Part shown: positions 45,431 through 57,401 of the stretch, in pieces
Layout: every line of letters starts with the position of its first letter
How positions within the stretch are numbered: the stretch's first letter is position 1
Notes under the pieces: model-generated
The model's input: only the letters and a program-made list of their open reading frames with translations
Told to the model about the DNA's origin: nothing
Database searches by the model: none
Program-made: the position numbers and the translations under genes
From: Eucommia ulmoides
Taxonomy: Eukaryota; Streptophyta; Magnoliopsida; Garryales; Eucommiaceae
DNA: 64,000 nucleotides
Reading direction: 5' to 3'
Assembly (NCBI GenBank): GCA_016647705.1
Contig: CM028327.1
Coordinates: 9,123,726-9,187,725 of the forward strand

Positions 45431-45754
45431 AGATGACCGTGTAAGATATCGATAGGCATTGTTTTTTGGGGGGCACACCGATTAATCCTAAAGAGCGCCG
45501 TTAATTACCGAATAAACCCAACCGCTTTTTTATGCACCGATCAGGACTTTTGTCCACATTGAACAATTTTATCCTTCATTAATTAGGTGCTTATCATTCC
45601 GCTAAAATGCTGATGAAAAATCTTTGTTCTGATACAACTTAATTCGCACAACTCAATCATGCCAAACGCTAATGAAAAATCTTTGTTCTGATTTCTAAAA
45701 AATTATCTATAATATCTAACTTGTAAGATCTACAAAGTAAATTTGTGTTTCTTT

Positions 45755-46480
45755 ACATGTTGAATGTAATATCTTCTGTTCACAAAGTCAATTTGTGTCC
45801 ATTGACGTGTTGAATGTAACACGGCTTGTGTTCACAAATTGAATTTGTTTTTCTTAACGTAATTGAATGTAACATCTTCTGAAGAACACCATTTTTTTTG
45901 TCTATTAACGTGTTGAATGTAACATCTTCTTATTTCCACAGAAAAATGTCATTTTTTATGTCCATTGACGTGTTGAATGTAACACGGCTTGTGTTCACAA
46001 ATTCAATTTGCTTTCTTAACGTGTTGAATATAACATCTTCTAAAGAACACCATTTTTTTTGTCTATGACGTATTGAATGTAATATCTTATTTCCATAGAA
46101 AAACGTCATTTTTTGTATACATTGACGTGTTGAATGTAACACGGCTTATGTTCATAAATTCAATTTGTTTTTCTTAACGTGTTGAATGTAACATCTTCTG
46201 AAGAAACAACATTTTTTTGTGTCTATTAACGTGTTGAATGTAACATCTTCTCATTTCCACGGAAAAACGTTTTTTTTTTGTGTTTATTGACGTGTTGAAT
46301 ATAACACGGCTTGTGTTCACAAATTCAATTTGTTTTCCTTAATGTGTTGAATGTAACATCTTCTTAGTTCCACGGAAAAATGCCATTTTTCGTGTCTATT
46401 AACGTGTTGAATGTAACACGGCTTGTGTTCATAAATGTCAATTTGCTTTTATTAACGTGTTGAATGTAATATCTTCTGAA
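45755..46480 (+). repeat. Tandem array around the motif GTTGAATGTAACA
   Basis: Fourteen copies of (G/A)TTGAATGTAA(C/T)A occur at 45-65-bp spacing in one orientation. Two alternating follow-on phrases are ACGGCTTGTGTTCACAAATT and TCTTCTGAAGAACACCATTT. A CGTG/ACGT word usually precedes each motif. The array is at the left (3') end of the 8.2-kb MULE. Confidence 0.88.
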
Positions 46481-46804
46481 AAACACCATTTTTTGTCTAT
46501 TTTGTTTTTGTCATTTAATTTGTTAGGACTGTGTTACATTCAACACTGTCATATGGTTTTTTGTCACTAATTCAACAATTTTTGTCCATAGGCTTCTTTG
46601 TGTTACATTCAACACTGTCATAGGTTCTTTTTTGCAATCAATAGTCATAGGCACACATTCAGCACATATAAAAAAGGACAGCAACAATTGTGTATGACAT
46701 TGTGTATATACAATAGATTACATACAAAAAATAACTTCAAAAAAACAGTTTCCAAAAAAAAAAATTGTGAAAATCTAGAAGTTCAATAACATTTGTCCAT
46801 TTTT

Positions 46805-49686
46805 TCAGTTAGGTTTGGGTTCATTTGTTGTGCTAGTGTGATATGAGTCGAGCGTCCATCTTCTTGGTGTATCATTTAAGAAGTCATGAATGATAGCAGC
46901 ACGTTCCATGCGAAAACCGTGCAAGCCCATATTGGTAAGTATTTTTTCTTTCCTAAAAATCTTCTTCATTACATAGATGATGCATACTCCACAATCAACC
47001 ATGTAAATTCAACATCACCAACATTCAAACAATTGTTCTTTTCTTTTTTTTATTGAATGATGTATGACTTAAATTATTAAGTTATATATGTGGTACTTAC
47101 GCTGATGAACCTTGATCTGGTACATCACCAACATTCAACATCTTATCTTCTGAAGGATTAGCCCACTCATGCTCCACATTATTTTTGCTGAGTAGTTGAT
47201 CTACGTATGCAATCTATAGGTGGACAAATACCGTTAATTATTATTGGTTATAACAGCAACAAAAAATGATTTTATGAAAATACAAGCTTACAAGTTTTTT
47301 CGCATTTTCGAAAAAATGGTCAACTATGCCTCTTCGTCTCAGATTAACAGAATTATAATGACGCCATGTTGACTCTTGCTTATAGCACACAGCTAAGGTC
47401 TAATGCCCAGTTGTTGGAGTAGGTCCAGCAGTGTTTATGAGAAAATGAACATAACGACATTCAGATGTGAAAGCACGGATTATGTCAGGGTTCAAAAATT
47501 TGTTAAGTGTGAGTTCATCCCCTTCAAGAATCCATGACTGTAGAAAACATTTTTAACGTATATGTGAATAAATTTTGTAGATGTATAACAGTCAAATAGA
47601 AAAGAAGCAAAATGTACTCACCCAACATGTACTATTTATGAAAAATGATTGATCAGAAAGAATGTCGCCAAGCTGTTTTAAATCATTTGCCATATTCATT
47701 TGTTCGAGGCACAAGAGCTCCATAACACCATTGATGACCTGATTAAATAAGCATCAATACGTTTAGAATATGCATTAGAGTTTTATAATGCCAATACATG
47801 TTATACTCAACATCCACAGATATTGAATGTAATATCATATAGATTAAACAAAACAAAAAAAAACAATATACAGGGTAACTCACAAAATTTGTCAGTTATT
47901 TTTCCCATAGTAGATCAAGAATGTCAACAAATGAGACCTGTGCAAAAGTCCATTCTCCACCCCCAAACGAATGCTCTAATTGTATAAAGAAGAAAATATT
48001 TTTCATTGGATCAGCACATACCAATCGAGACATAAATGAAAATGAAAAATAATAAAGATGGAAGAATGAGACTTACGTATAACCCTCTATTTGCATAATA
48101 AGCTCTAGGAGTTTTCATTCGTCTTCAGTTAACATCATAGCCACAACACTATCTCGGAAAGGCAGCATGCATGACTCATCCAACTCAGCAGTCATTTTGT
48201 TGGATTCTCCTTAATATACTATAGTGCCATTTGACTGATTGGTTGTCACTGGCTTTTCCTTCTTAGTAGCTTTTATAAGCCTCTTCGATCGTTTTGCAGG
48301 AATGTGATATTCATGGACCGACCCCTCACCAGTTTTTCGTGTCCTCACGTGGCTTTTAACATTTTTTACAAGTGATGTGGGGGTTGTCATATGTGTTTTT
48401 TGACGTGTACTTCTTCGTGTAACCATTTTGTCAAACAGATTTGGACATTTGACTACTGGTTCACGATCACGTTTGGCAATCTCACATGCTTGTTGGGCAA
48501 TAACAGAATCGCACTCTTCTAATGCCAAATTATAAAACTTTGCGATCTCCACAACCTGTTCTTTGAATTCTTGCTCTTTCTGAATGAACTGTGTAACAGA
48601 ATGCACCACAGCCTCTTCTAGATGTTCCTGGAGTACTGTTTTTTCAGTAACAAGTTTTTCCGTTTGCGTAACAACGTGTACCTCTGTTTCAACCAGTGAA
48701 TTGGTCGATTGGGCTTTTAAAATTTCAATCTCTTTATTCAATTTATTTTTTTTTTTATATTTCTTCTTCAACTCTTTGCGTTCCCCCTTCAGACGATCAT
48801 AATCACCAGCAAATTTTTCATTTCTTTGAACAAGCTGAGCCAAGTTTTGGGACCCCCTACAGAATTCAGCAACATCAGTAGTGAACTCTTGCGAAATCTT
48901 GAGGTCAAAAAAAGGAAATTCTGACGAATCGACCTTCTTCTTGCCCTTGTGTTTGTTATTCCGACTAGACGATTCAATATCAGTATGACTTGGAAGCACA
49001 ATACCCATTTGCATTTCAGCGATTGTTTCCTTAATTTCAACCTGCTTAATCTAGACAACAGTACATGTAAGAATGTTACTTTCAATATGAAAATGATGAG
49101 AACATTTTGATATTACATTCAACATCCACAGTATTGAATGTAACATCTTATGGATTTTACTCTGCATACAGACATTAATAAAACTCTTGATGTTACATTC
49201 AACATCTACAAGGTGTTGAATGTAACATCATATGGATAATACATAACAAAGAACATGTTTGCATATAACATGCATACCTGATTATCAGACAATTGGGACA
49301 ATTGCAAACCAGATGCAACTTCCATAAGTTGCATCATGTTCCATTTTTTCCAGCGTGGAATAGAATATTGCTGCCCTTCAACTTCTTTGAGCAAATATGT
49401 GTGCACATATAACCAAAACTGAATAAAAAATGCACCACATCATTAAATTTGAAACGTAAAACATAAGGAGAAAAATGATGTGTAGTAGAGAACAATGTAA
49501 AAAAAAAAAAAAAAAATTATATAACCTGCAATGCGATAACACATCCAGTAACAGTTTCTTGTCTGCGGTAACCTGAGGCAATCGATGACATCAAGTTTGA
49601 ATGAATTGCTTCAGTCCAGTTATAAGTCACCATCATTTCTAAATCCTCAACATTCATCATATCAGAGACACCAGCAGCTTGACCCT
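46805..49686 (-). pseudogene. ULP1-like cysteine protease gene of the MULE, decayed
   Basis: Several exons read on the minus strand: about 49686-49527, 49421-49276, then about 49050 downward. The latter holds a long Lys/Glu-rich coiled-coil segment and a basic tail with TRRSTRQKTH. Farther down lie a TSECRYVHFLINTAG segment and the catalytic-His context GH-stop-TLAVCYK (about 47390), then a VDCGVCIIYV motif (about 46980) that matches the catalytic DCG of the C48/ULP1 family. Stops interrupt it at 48211, near 48110, near 47910 and at the residue after the His, each explicable by a single C-to-T or G-to-A change. Host ULP1 proteins cleave SUMO; TE-borne versions are known but their role is unsettled. 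The residue expected to be the active-site Asp appears as Asn in RHYNSV. Confidence 0.72.
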
Positions 49687-50214
49687 TATTTGAAAAAAAA
49701 CAAATTGCTATGTTAATAGACACACAAAAAATGGCATTTTTCCGTGGAAATAAGAAAATGTTACATTCAACACGTTAACAGACACGAAAAAAATATTTTT
49801 CAGACGATGTTACATTCAACACGTTAATAGACACGGAAAATGGCATTTTTCCGTAGAACTAATAAGATGTTACACAAGATGTTCAATTGTAGGACACAAA
49901 AAATGGCGTGTTGCAGAAGATATTACATTCAACACGTTAAAGAAACCCAAAATGACTGTGTCTATTGACGTGTTACATTCAATAGACAGTGTTGAATGTA
50001 ACACGAACAAGCCTATGACAGTGTTGAATGTAACACAAAGAAGCCTATGACAAAAAAGTTGAATGCGTGACAAAAAAGCCTATGACTGTTGAATGCAAAA
50101 CATAATCTGAACAAAAAATGCATTGCTTTTTTATTTAATATTGTTTTTAAAAAAATTATGACAAATAGAACATTATTATTTGAAAAAAAATTGACAAAAA
50201 AATCAAGATCCACC

Positions 50215-52655
50215 TCATGATTTTTCATTTAGAGGTGTCTTACATGTTTTCCTATTGTGTCTACCCATTTTCCCACATCTACCACACCGTCTTTCTTTTA
50301 CCTCTCCTCTAGATGGGATTCTTACTTTCTTCGGCCATCCTGGTTGTTTCTTGGACAACAGAGGCAATATCATTGATTCGCTCTCACCCAAAATTGGTCA
50401 TTCCATTATTGGAATTGCATATATACCTCTTGAGTATGTCTCACGGTAAAAACAGTTTCAGAAATAGTCCTCTATGTAATTGAATGTAGGTAATCCACTC
50501 TTATATATAGCTGCAAAAGCATGAACACATGGGAATCCCTTTATTTTCCATTGTCGGCATGAGCATGTGCGTCCTTCAGTATCAACTAGAACGGAAGGGT
50601 TAAAATGGACATCAAATACCCCATTTCCTGAAGAACCGATATTCCATGTTCGTCATTCGTTCATTAATTCACACATCCTATTCTCCCAATTTGGCATGAT
50701 CTCAGATTGTAGTTTGTTCACTTCATTTCTCCTCTCCGCCATTAAGTTCATCCATCGTATCCTTATTTTGTCAATCAACAAAATTGCCGGTAGATGACGA
50801 TATTCACTTATCCATGAATTGAAGCACTCCGCCAAGTTAGACGTCATCTCACCATATCGCTTGCCTCTAAAAAAAGCATTACTAAATTTTTATAGTGATA
50901 ATTCTTGAATGAAGTTATGCACCTTTACACATCCTTCATTAATCATTTGATCAAATAAAAATTTAAACATTTGTGGTGAATGTGCATATGCCAAACCATT
51001 CAATTTCTGAACCATTATATCTTTAAATGCTGTAGTTGTACCAGTCATCTCAGTTCTTAAATTCATCTTCAAATGATGCAAACAATAAGCATGGTGACAG
51101 TGTGGAAACACTTCACGTACCCCTTCCAAAATTTTGTTATGCCGGTCAGAGATAAATGTTATGACAAGCTCTGGCTCAACAATCTTTCTAACTTCCAATA
51201 AAAACCAAGCCCAGTTATCATCATTCTCTGCATCAACAAAAGCAAATGCAAGTGGAAACATCCCTGCATGATCAAAAAAATAGAAAATTGTTAATCCATA
51301 AGGTGTTACATTCAACAACTTATGGATGTTGTATGTAACATCAAGTGTTCTATTGATGTATATATGCAGAGTAAAATCCATAAGATGTTACATTCAACAC
51401 TGTGGATATTCAAAAATGTAACATCAATTGTTCACTTGTCATTCAACACCAGTGGATGTTGAATGTAAACATCAAATATTCTCATCATTTTTATGTTGAA
51501 AGTAACATTCTTACATGTAACAGACGAAAAACTTACAAAAACGTACCTTGATTCCCATCCTTTGTTGTTGCCGCTAATAAATTGCCTTTGTAACGACCAG
51601 TTAGGAATGTGCCGTCAAGAAACAACATTGGTCGACAGAACCTAAACCCATGTATATACGCTTGAAACGCAATGAATATTCTCATGAAATGTCCTATCTC
51701 CAAATTGTATTCTAATGCAATGTGACTGCCAGGATTTGTCTCCTTACATTTATCAACGTACCATCTCAATTGATCATAGGATGACGAGTAATCGCCAAAG
51801 ACATTAATCATGGCCTTTTCTACCCCCATCCATGCATTCCGGTATGTTATTTCTAGCCCATATTGTTTCCTAAAAGTGTAAACAACATCAATCGGGCGAG
51901 TTTCAGGGTTAGAACGAACCTCATCAGCCAAACATGATGAAATAACTTCTGAAGTCAATTTTTTGTTCTTACTGGTGTGAAATGCAGCTCCACATGTGTG
52001 TTCTTTTACAAGAGTTCGAATATAAAAAAAAATCGTTTTCGCTCATTACCCTTCCATGCACGAACCATGGGCATTTTCTATCCTCTCGTAATGAGCATCC
52101 AGCTGTCACACGTGTTTTATCATTCTTGATATAGAGAAAATTAAACCTAACTTCTACAGCAAATTTCTTCAAAGTCATACGAAATTCACTTGTTCCTCCC
52201 CTGAATTTCTGCCCCACCTCTTGAATACCATCAACCCAACTTGAGGAAAGTAACAATTTGTCATTGCTTAACTGTAACATATTACCATAGCTGCCTATAT
52301 AATCTATTTCCCCATCGCTGTCACCATTGACACAATTGTTTAGGGGTAAAGTTGCACATGAAGAAGCACCAGTAGATGCACTCGATTCACTCACCTTTTT
52401 TTGTACACAGACTTCTAAAAAATCAATGTTCATGTGGGCAGTCACCAAAAACATTTCTTCATAATCATTCTGATCATCAAGCGTACACTTTGGATGTCCC
52501 GGGAGTGAGTATGACAACTCAAAGTTGGCAATGAATAGATCTGACCATTTATTTATTATTTTTTCACTCAATTCAACCAAATTGTTGTCGCTTATCATCC
52601 TCAAAACCGTTGTCGCGTTCTCATATTTGCACATTAATGCAATTGATGATGCCAT
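50215..52655 (-). pseudogene. MuDR-type transposase of the 8.2-kb MULE, decayed
   Basis: Exons 52655-51547, 51263-50923 and 50866-50215 join with GT-AG borders. The N-terminal part has the MuDR DNA-binding segment (RKCPWFVHGR, then the EHTCGAAF context). The catalytic core shows FLDGTFLTGRYKG (Asp 1), FISDRHNKI (Asp 2), YCLHHLKMN, and SNLAECFN with the third acid Glu. A SWIM finger (CSCRQWKIKGFPCVH) and a zinc knuckle (CGRCGKMGRHNRKTC) follow. Defects are a one-base shift in an A9 run (52024-52032 on the plus strand) and three TGA stops. The gene is otherwise near complete, so inactivation looks recent. A non-coding leader exon probably ends at 53282. Confidence 0.9.
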
Positions 52656-52659
52656 TTCT

Positions 52660-53652
52660 GTGAAATATCATTCACATTAAATGTTAGTTGTGTTATGTTC
52701 ATGTGGAATATAACCAACTATATGATATGATTAAGTGGATGTTGAACGTAACATTATTGTTCTTCATCTAATTATTGATTTAGATGTGGTCATGTTGAAT
52801 GTAACACTCTTTGTCCGATCAAAAATGGCACTGATTTAACATGTTGTATTCAACATCTTATTGTCTAAAAAAAATATATACTTATTGTCTAAAAACAAAA
52901 ACTCATGCTGATGTTGAATGTAACATTACTGTCATCATCAGAAAACACATATTAATTGTCTAAAAACAAAAGAAAACTCGTTCAGATGTTGAATATAACA
53001 TGTTAAAAGCGTCAGCCAAACTAGATCGATACAAATCGTACATATTCGCATACAAAACACACATTATCGATATTGATTCATCAACTCGGCGTGCATATTT
53101 AATCAAATACATGAATGTACCAAATCAAAGTATGAATTCCTTCATAGATTACGCTCGTTGTGTGTAAAAAAACAAGAATTCTGGAGAAAATATATAACTT
53201 AATGCATTTGATCGAATCTGTAGAAATCAATTGATGCGTTAATTCAGCAAATTCGAACCGCATATCTAGCCTTTATTCTTACCTGTGTCAGTTTGATGAT
53301 CACAAAACTCTCAATCTGTGCCGACGATGAATATTCTCGATCTTGAAATCGGAATCTTGAACAATCTAACGACTGCACCCTGTTCTGATTTCCGAATGAA
53401 TGTACTGTTGCAAAATTAGGAAACTCATAAGCTAAATAAGGTAATCGTCGTTCGCGCGAAACACGGGAGGGCATTTTCGGTAATCTTCTCATCGCCGTTT
53501 TTGGAAACGGGAGTTTTCCGTGCTATGTTTACCGCCGACAGGACTAACCGGTGCAAGAAAAACTATCGGATGGGATTGATCGGTGCAAGGAAAATAGGCG
53601 GGGCGCAAATGGTAAATAATTATTTTTTTTTGGAGTAAACAGTAATTTTCCC
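52660..53652 (-). other. Leader exon, leader intron and right terminus of the 8.2-kb MULE
   Basis: On the minus strand an exon-like block ends ACTGACACAG followed by GTAAGAATAA (border 53282), and TTTCACAG precedes the transposase start at about 52659. The intron between them contains five GTTGAATGTAACA-type motifs (52740-53000). The outer 370 bp to 53652 are GC-richer and hold GCACCGAT(C/T)A words. Confidence 0.5.
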
Positions 53653-53984
53653 TTGTTTTTATTATTATTATAAAGGATTGCGGGTCAACAAAATTTTTCA
53701 TGCGATGACCATGTTCTATTCTTTACTACATTAGGAAATCCCCGTGTGGTTATTTTATATCTCGTATTGAGGATTTGAGATTCACCATTCACAAAAGATA
53801 AAATAATAGAACGTTGAAGACTAGTTTTCAACAAGTCCAACATTATTGTATTACATGAATAACAATGTAAATTTTTTATATAAAAAATTACAGTAACTTT
53901 TATAATGTACAGTTATTGTAGAATTTTGACGAAATTATTGGACTTATCAAAAAATTATTGTAGGAGTGTGTTGAATGAATAATA

Positions 53985-54240
53985 CAACAACAACAACAAC
54001 TAAGCCTTTGTCCTACTTATGCAGGGTCCGCTACATGAATCTATTTACGCCATAGAGATCGATCAAGGGTTATCTCCTTCGTCAGGTCTAATGTCGCCAA
54101 ATCATTTCTAATAGTCTCATTCAATGTCTTTTTAAATCTACATCTCCCTCTAGTAGTCTCCTGAGTTTGAACTAAATCACATTTTCTCACTGATGTTTCT
54201 ATGGGTCTTCTATGCACATGCCCAATAAAAAATCTATCGC
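53985..54240 (-). mobile_element. RTE-type LINE 3' end fragment
   Basis: The minus strand encodes the C-terminal tail typical of plant RTE reverse transcriptase proteins (a GHVHRRPIETSVRKCD start, a KKTLNETIRNDLATLDLT segment and DRSLWRK...HVADPA). It is followed by the stop and a (TTG)n tail, which on the plus strand reads ACAACAACAACAACAACTAA. It is 5'-truncated, as usual for LINEs. Confidence 0.8.
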
Positions 54241-55200
54241 TGGTGTTGAATGAATAATAATTTGTAAATTTGGAGGTTATGACAAAAATTAAAAGTCAAA
54301 TAAAAAATCTAAAAAATAATTACATAAAAATATATTTTTTACTTAAAAAAAAAGTAAAAAAATCAAAGTGCAATGATCTCTTAATTTCAAAAAAATAATA
54401 ATAATAATAATAAGTGGTTGAAGAACATAAAAATGGAAGAAACAGAAAATAAATTTTTTTCCATTGTTCAAAAAAAAAATTACTTAAAATTCATGTTCTT
54501 AGTTTTGTTTTTTAAAGTATTTTTTTTAAGTACGAAATAAATGTGACTTTTAAAATTAAGTCTTTTTAATTTTAATCGAGAAAAATATTTTTAAAAATAG
54601 TTGTCAAACAGTGCCTAATTTTATTTTTTTTATTTTTTTTTCACAAATCCAATTATTTTTAAAAGTCTAAAGATCATTTTACGTTATGAAAGTTATTGCA
54701 ATTTTTTGCATGTAAAAATTATAATAATTATTATGTATTACAATAAGTTTAGATTTCTGAAAATTTTATTATAGCACATTGATTGCATGAGCTAAAATTT
54801 TAATTTTGTTAATTGTTCACAAAATTCAATTTCACCCTAACAACTATTGATAAATTAAAAGTTTATGGTGATAAATTGAAATATAACTTTTTAGGGGGGA
54901 CTGTAATTTAGCTTATAATTTAGAATCATTTAGTGTCAAGCCCTTTATTTCATCTTTAATTTAAAAAAAAAAGTCTCACGTGCAATTATAACTTGTGTTT
55001 TAGTCTCACCTATTAAAAAATGTAAAAGGTCCAATACACACAATTGCACTCGCATAATTACGTGTAACTGATTTTTGTGTAAAATACTCACTAGATATAA
55101 CAAATATTACTGTAATTTTTAACATGTAATCAGTTTGTGTGTACAAATTTATTAGATATAATAAATATTACACAAATACATGTAATTTTGTAACATGTAA
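54241..55200. other. AT-rich intergenic stretch, no gene seen
   Basis: Over 75 percent A+T by eye, with a short (AAT)n run at about 54395-54412 and repeated ACATGTAATT words after 55100, which recur at 56950-57080. No coding potential. Confidence 0.6.
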
Positions 55201-55209
55201 TTAATATAT

Positions 55210-56843
55210 GGGAAATTTATTGTTTAGACCTCAAAAGATTTACAATTCACAAAATGAATCTTTCACGATTGTAATAAAGTTTTTAGTTCTTAGAAAATAG
55301 TACTCTGTTCTTTCACCATTTCTTTCTCATTATTTACATACAATGTCATTCTACAAAAATAACAAAACCTGAATATTCATATTTTTTTATTTTCTAATTT
55401 TAAATATTTTAATAAATTTTAACATTGATTATGTGATTATGATTGTTTATTGTTCTTTATGTAAACAAATTTACAAACCGATAATTTTCACGAAAAAAAT
55501 TTACAAACCCGTGCAAAACATTCACAAAAAAAAAATGTGGAAGAAACCTAAAGGTCAACGAAAGAAAATATTACACAAAAATCAACAAAATCAAAACAAA
55601 ATTGACATGAATGTTCAGCAAATCACAAAATGGACATCCGCCACGCCACAGACAGGAATTAACGTTCATTGGGAGTGAATGACATCCATTTTGAAACTAA
55701 ATCAAAACAAATCTTAACCGTCGTGCGAACATTCACAAAAAAAAAAGAAAAAATCAACAAAAAGAAGAAACCACAACGAATAAACAACTCCACCAAAATC
55801 CAAAACAAATCAAAATAGATCTGAACCGATATGAATATTCACCAAATCACAACGAATCTTCGCAAAAAAAAATCCTAATATGGACATTCACAGATAACAA
55901 AGAAATCAAAAAAAAAAAATCGCAAATATATAAACAAATTCACCAAAACCAACAAAAACCAAACAATTCAAAACATATCTGGACCGATATAGATGTTCAC
56001 TAAGAACAAAGACTATTCACCAAAACCCACCAAAACAAAATCAACATATATGAACATTCATAAAATGAGACGAGATTAGGAATTAATATTAATAAAAACG
56101 AGATCTAGAATAAATATTAACAAAAACGAGATCAGGAATGAACATTTAGAACTTTCACCCCTAAGATCTGAAAAATAATTTGCAAAAATGAACATTCAAC
56201 CCTGAGATCCTAAATTTCCAAATGAAATTCGCCTCATCTGGAAAAAACTAAATCTGAAAAAATTCAAGATCTGGAATTTTCCACACAGAGAGAGAGAGAG
56301 AGAGAGTAGACACGGTTGCGATGTTCACAGATTTGCGATGGTCGGCGATGATGCGGTGTGAAGAGAAGAGATAGATGGGCGGTGGTAACGTGGCAGTGGT
56401 GATGGTTCGGCTGAAAGAGAGGTTAACGGTGGCGATAGCGATGAGCGGTGTTGACGTTCACCTAGTTTTCTGCGAGGTGGTGCTGCGGTGGTGGTTGTCC
56501 GGTTGAGTGAGAGAGAGAAGAGAAGACACTATTCAACCGTGGGTTTGGTTCGCCCAATGGGTAGAGAGATGGAGCGTCGCTGAGAGAGAATATGTCGGTG
56601 GCTGACAAAGAGTGTCGAGAGAGATCGCCGAATGGAGAGAAGCTTGGGCGGCTCTGGTTTAAAATGTGAAAAGGAATTCACAATTAGGGTTGATGTGTTA
56701 GCTTGGTTATTATATATATATAAGGGTAAATATGGGATTAAATATTAACAATATTTTAATAAAAAATTAAATAATAATTTTTTTATTTAAAAGGTTGATT
56801 GAGGAGAAAGAGTGTCAAATTTGGTCTAAACAGTAAAAACCCC
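55210..56843. mobile_element. 1.6-kb MULE-type element with captured-like sequence
   Basis: Ends GGGAAATTTATTGTTTAGAC (left) and, on the reverse complement of the right, GGGGTTTTTACTGTTTAGAC. Flanks TTAATATAT (55201-55209) and TTAATATTA (56844-56852) form a decayed 9-bp duplication. The interior has degenerate repeats of AACATTCACAAAA-type words (55500-56250), a (GA)n run and a GC-rich segment (56310-56660) on the minus strand that resembles a captured gene leader. No transposase. Confidence 0.72.
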
Positions 56844-56849
56844 TTAATA

Positions 56850-57260
56850 TTAAACTGATTTTTATATAGAATATTACACAAAATATATATAACTAATATG
56901 AAATTAATTTTTTTATAGAATATTTTTTAGATGTAAATTATTTAACAAATATACATAAATACATGTAATTTATAACATGTAATTAATATTACACAGATAC
57001 ATGTAACTAAAATTACACAAATACATATAATATAGTACATATGATTTGTAATTATTAAGTTTGTAACTAGTTTTAGTTATATGTAACTAATATTCATTAT
57101 AATACGAATTTACTCACCAAATTTTCTCTATAATCCTTGTAATGTGCGTACATGCGGGTCTAATACGCAAGTAAAATTCACTTTAAAGGACTAAATCAAA
57201 ACTTATAGACTTTTTTAAAATCATCTTTCTTATTCGGGACTAACGGCGAATTATCCCTGT
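56850..57260. other. AT-rich spacer with repeated ACATGTAATT words
   Basis: Words TACATGTAATTTATAACATG and similar recur and match the flank before the 1.6-kb element, suggesting that the target of that element was itself a small repeat. No gene. Confidence 0.5.
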
Positions 57261-57267
57261 AATTTAC

Positions 57268-57275
57268 TATAAATA
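57268..57275 (+). promoter_or_regulatory. TATA box of the myristoylated-protein gene
   Basis: TATAAATA lies 127-134 bp before the start codon, followed by a CT-rich leader (57355-57390). Spacing would give a leader of about 100 bases. Confidence 0.6.
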
Positions 57276-57401
57276 AGACTTCTGCATGCCAACCCATGCA
57301 AAAATCTCTACCTTTCAAAAAATTAACGGCCTCAATGCAATGAGAGAAGGCTATTTATTTTCTCTCTCTACATCTCTCTTTCTCTCCTCATAGCTCTGCA
57401 A

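Larger units (their letters stand above)
45440..53652 (-). mobile_element. 8.2-kb MULE with transposase and ULP1-like genes (minus strand)
   Basis: Coding content defines it: a MuDR-type transposase (52655-50215) followed downstream on the same strand by an ULP1-like protease gene (49686-46805). The right terminus, on the reverse complement, reads GGGAAAATTACTGTTTACTC, close to the TIR of the 1.6-kb element at 55210-56843. The left terminus is not certain. Both ends carry paired GCACCGAT(T/C)A-type words in inverted orientation (45468 and 45535; 53550 and 53580). No target duplication was found. Combining a MULE transposase with an ULP-like gene is known from Kaonashi (KI) MULEs of Arabidopsis. 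Left border plus or minus 200 bp. Confidence 0.7.

Noticed and set aside
48584..48881. Plus-strand frames rich in Ser/Thr/Phe
   Set aside because: Antisense of the Lys/Glu-rich coiled-coil exon of the ULP1-like gene.
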